Assembly (NCBI GenBank): GCA_003505715.1 | Contig: DNXU01000204.1 | Location: forward strand, 2,936-17,764 | Length of the DNA: 14,829 nt | From: Cyanobacteria bacterium UBA8803 | GTDB taxonomy: Bacteria; Cyanobacteriota; Cyanobacteriia; Cyanobacteriales; Coleofasciculaceae | Reading direction: 5' to 3' | Shown: one piece after another, positions 13,108 to 14,829 of the stretch | Position numbering within the stretch: position 1 is the stretch's first letter | How the letters are laid out: each line of letters begins with the position of its first letter | Translations under genes and position numbers: made by a program | Notes under the pieces: generated by a model | What the model was told of the DNA's origin: nothing | Databases searched by the model: none | What the model saw: only the letters and a program-made list of their open reading frames with translations

Positions 13108-14784
13108 ATGATTCCCGATTCTACTTCCTCGGTGTTACCAAAATTGAAACCCTTTGGAACTATCAGGCCGATTGGAGCCTCTGCCTTACAAGGTATAGCT
13201 TTTAAGGGAGAAAATTTGATTGCTATTGATGCCACAAGCGGCTACCTCCTGGAAATCGATCCTTATAGCGATAACACGAAAATTTTAAATCCATCCCGCG
13301 ACTTAGATTTTGCCGATGCTACGGGTCTGGCAATTGCGGGCGATACCCTGTGGTTGACGTTACAAGAAAGCGTGTACTTTTGCCAGCTCAATGGAGACTT
13401 AAGGCTTCAGCAATTTGTCACCCTGCCTTACAGGGCGAACGGGATTGCTATCAAGGAATCAACGGTCTATATCACCTGCCAAAAAGCTGGGTATATTCTG
13501 ATTTATAACCGCAATACAGGTCGGGAAATTACCCGATTGTATGCTCCAGGGATTGGCGTTGAAAACATTACAGTGCGCGATGAGGAATTGTGGGTCTCGG
13601 ATCGGGAAGAACAGACCGTTTACTGCCTCGATCGGGCAACAGGTGAAATTCAATTTAGCTTGCTCACCCCCTTTGAAAACCCTACCGGCTTAGCCTTTTA
13701 TCGAGACCCCCAGACGGGTGAGGATACCCTCTACGTTGCCTATGCTAGCGAGGAGCCTTACATTCGGGATAACCCCAATGCCGAGCCGAATTACGAATTG
13801 CAGTATCGCGATCGCACCTTCATTCATCCTCTGTATTTCTACCACAATACCGAGAATCGCTACTCCCTCTCTAACGGCTACTTAATTGAAATGTCCTACG
13901 TCGAGGAACTTGCCCCCCTCGAAGAGGTAGAACTCAAAGATCTAGAATGGCGCATTGCCCTGCCATCCGAAACCGATCGCCAAAAAGTGAGAAAAATTGA
14001 GCCGGTGGGCATTCCCTTTACTGAAGAAATTCAGGACGATCAGCGAGTAGCTGTATTTAAATTCGACACTCTCCAACCGGGCGAACGTCATCTTTTTGGC
14101 TGGAAAGCTTTGCTAGAAGTTTGGAGTATTAAATACCGTCTCACGCCACGAGATATGGAAAGGCTGCCGGAGTTGCCACCAGCCTTTCAAACTCGCTATT
14201 TGGTAGACGATGACGAGTTAGCCATGGATACTGAGATCATTCGCCGTGCCGCTCAAGAAGCCATCGGTCGAGAAACGAATTTGCTGCGGAAAATGTACAG
14301 TATTCGCAACTATGTCTATGACCGACTCTCCTACGGAATTAAACCCCACATCGACACTCCCGACATTGTTTTAGAGCGAGGGATTGGCTCCTGCGGCGAG
14401 TATCTAGGACTGTTACTCGCTCTATCCCGCCTTAACGGCATTGCCTGCCGCACCGTTGGCCGCTACAAATGCCCTCCCCATGCCGATAAACTAGGTATTC
14501 CTTTACAACCAGACTTCAATCATGTTTGGCTAGAATTTTACGTGCCGGGATTTGGCTGGTTGCCAATGGAATCAAACCCCGACGATACCATGGAAGGAGG
14601 GCCTTACCCGACTAGATTTTTTATGGGTTTAGCTTGGTACCATGTAGAAATTGGCAAAGGCATCCCCTTTGAAATCCTTAAAAGCCAAGGCGCTCTCGTA
14701 AAAAAGGAACAAATTTCGATTGGTGAGTTAGCCATTAATCACGTCCGATTCACAATTCGAGCAGAATTACCACGCCAGGGATAG
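13108..14784 (+). CDS. Transglutaminase-like cysteine-hydrolase-fold protein with N-terminal beta-propeller
   Basis: A 558-residue fusion. Residues about 25-220 contain five propeller-like blades with recurrent GIAxxxxxLyixD patterns (LQGIAFKGENLIAID, ANGIAIKESTVYITC, VENITVRDEELWVSD). Residues 250-380 are the beta-rich region that usually precedes bacterial transglutaminase-like cores. The core (about 385-500) has Cys429 in GSCGEYLGLLLALSRLNGI and His472 in NHVWLEFYVPGFGW. The third catalytic position falls in LPMESNPDD, where Glu488 or Asn490 replaces the usual Asp. Such proteins act as proteases, amidases or crosslinkers. No signal peptide or membrane helix is visible, so it appears cytoplasmic, which is odd for this class. 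No SD precedes the ATG; the divergent neighbour is DUF928 paralogue 3. The TAG stop lies 45 bases before the window end. The fold is well supported, the substrate unknown. Confidence 0.83.
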   Translation: MIPDSTSSVLPKLKPFGTIRPIGASALQGIAFKGENLIAIDATSGYLLEIDPYSDNTKILNPSRDLDFADATGLAIAGDTLWLTLQESVYFCQLNGDLRLQQFVTLPYRANGIAIKESTVYITCQKAGYILIYNRNTGREITRLYAPGIGVENITVRDEELWVSDREEQTVYCLDRATGEIQFSLLTPFENPTGLAFYRDPQTGEDTLYVAYASEEPYIRDNPNAEPNYELQYRDRTFIHPLYFYHNTENRYSLSNGYLIEMSYVEELAPLEEVELKDLEWRIALPSETDRQKVRKIEPVGIPFTEEIQDDQRVAVFKFDTLQPGERHLFGWKALLEVWSIKYRLTPRDMERLPELPPAFQTRYLVDDDELAMDTEIIRRAAQEAIGRETNLLRKMYSIRNYVYDRLSYGIKPHIDTPDIVLERGIGSCGEYLGLLLALSRLNGIACRTVGRYKCPPHADKLGIPLQPDFNHVWLEFYVPGFGWLPMESNPDDTMEGGPYPTRFFMGLAWYHVEIGKGIPFEILKSQGALVKKEQISIGELAINHVRFTIRAELPRQG

Positions 14785-14812
14785 TAAATGTAAAATAGCA
14801 AATGAGCGATAA

Positions 14813-14829
14813 CCAACAACCAACAACCA
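14813..14829. repeat. CCAACAA heptamer tandem repeat running off the window
   Basis: CCAACAA occurs at 14813-14819 and 14820-14826 and continues as CCA to the last base, so the tract may be longer. It belongs to the same class of heptanucleotide intergenic repeats seen near 9733, 9782 and 12046. It lies 28 bases after the transglutaminase-like gene. Confidence 0.6.

Noticed and set aside
14802..14829. ATG followed by nine open codons to the window end, possibly the start of a new gene
   Set aside because: The codons lie in the CCAACAA heptamer tract, which is typical intergenic repeat, and no SD precedes the ATG. Too little sequence to decide.

Overview
The window looks like a chromosomal segment of a filamentous (Oscillatoriales/Nostocales-type) cyanobacterium. 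The evidence is at least ten copies of the HIP1 octamer GCGATCGC in 14.8 kb (1510, 1985, 4979, 5991, 7623, 8579, 9280, 10930, 11613, 13808), cyanobacteria-typical families (DUF928, Uma2, the OmpA/helical-repeat envelope protein), and heptanucleotide short tandem repeats in intergenic DNA. Genus cannot be fixed from sequence alone. No rRNA, tRNA, CRISPR array, transposase or phage gene was seen.

Layout. Positions 30-3085 hold three minus-strand genes: an Uma2-type PD-(D/E)XK protein, a GlcD-like FAD-linked oxidase, and a GNAT acetyltransferase with a transmembrane hairpin inserted near its N-terminus. A MITE-like inverted-repeat element (3119-3206) separates them from a plus-strand set: a Ras/Rab-like small GTPase (3289-3828), a stand-alone tandem-PAS protein (4180-4938) and a nucleotidyltransferase-fold protein (4988-5842). 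A large palindromic element (5877-5969) sits at the convergent junction with the next minus-strand pair: a 919-residue OmpA-family protein with one membrane span (5984-8743) and a coiled-coil protein (8818-9435). Three paralogous secreted DUF928 proteins follow on the minus strand (9802-10614, 10636-11478, 12090-12902). A plus-strand beta-propeller/transglutaminase-like fusion (13108-14784) closes the window.

How the genes may work together. The central block is the most interesting part. The OmpA protein carries a cytoplasmic domain resembling the Roadblock/longin folds that bind small GTPases, followed by a transmembrane helix, periplasmic BON-like segments and a peptidoglycan-binding OmpA domain. 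A Rab-like GTPase, a PAS sensor without an output domain and a coiled-coil protein lie within 6 kb. I infer a GTPase-controlled envelope-anchoring or polarity module, loosely analogous to MglA/MglB, but the partnership is inferred from domain logic and proximity only. The DUF928 proteins are exported and of unknown function; the other genes look like ordinary accessory or housekeeping functions.
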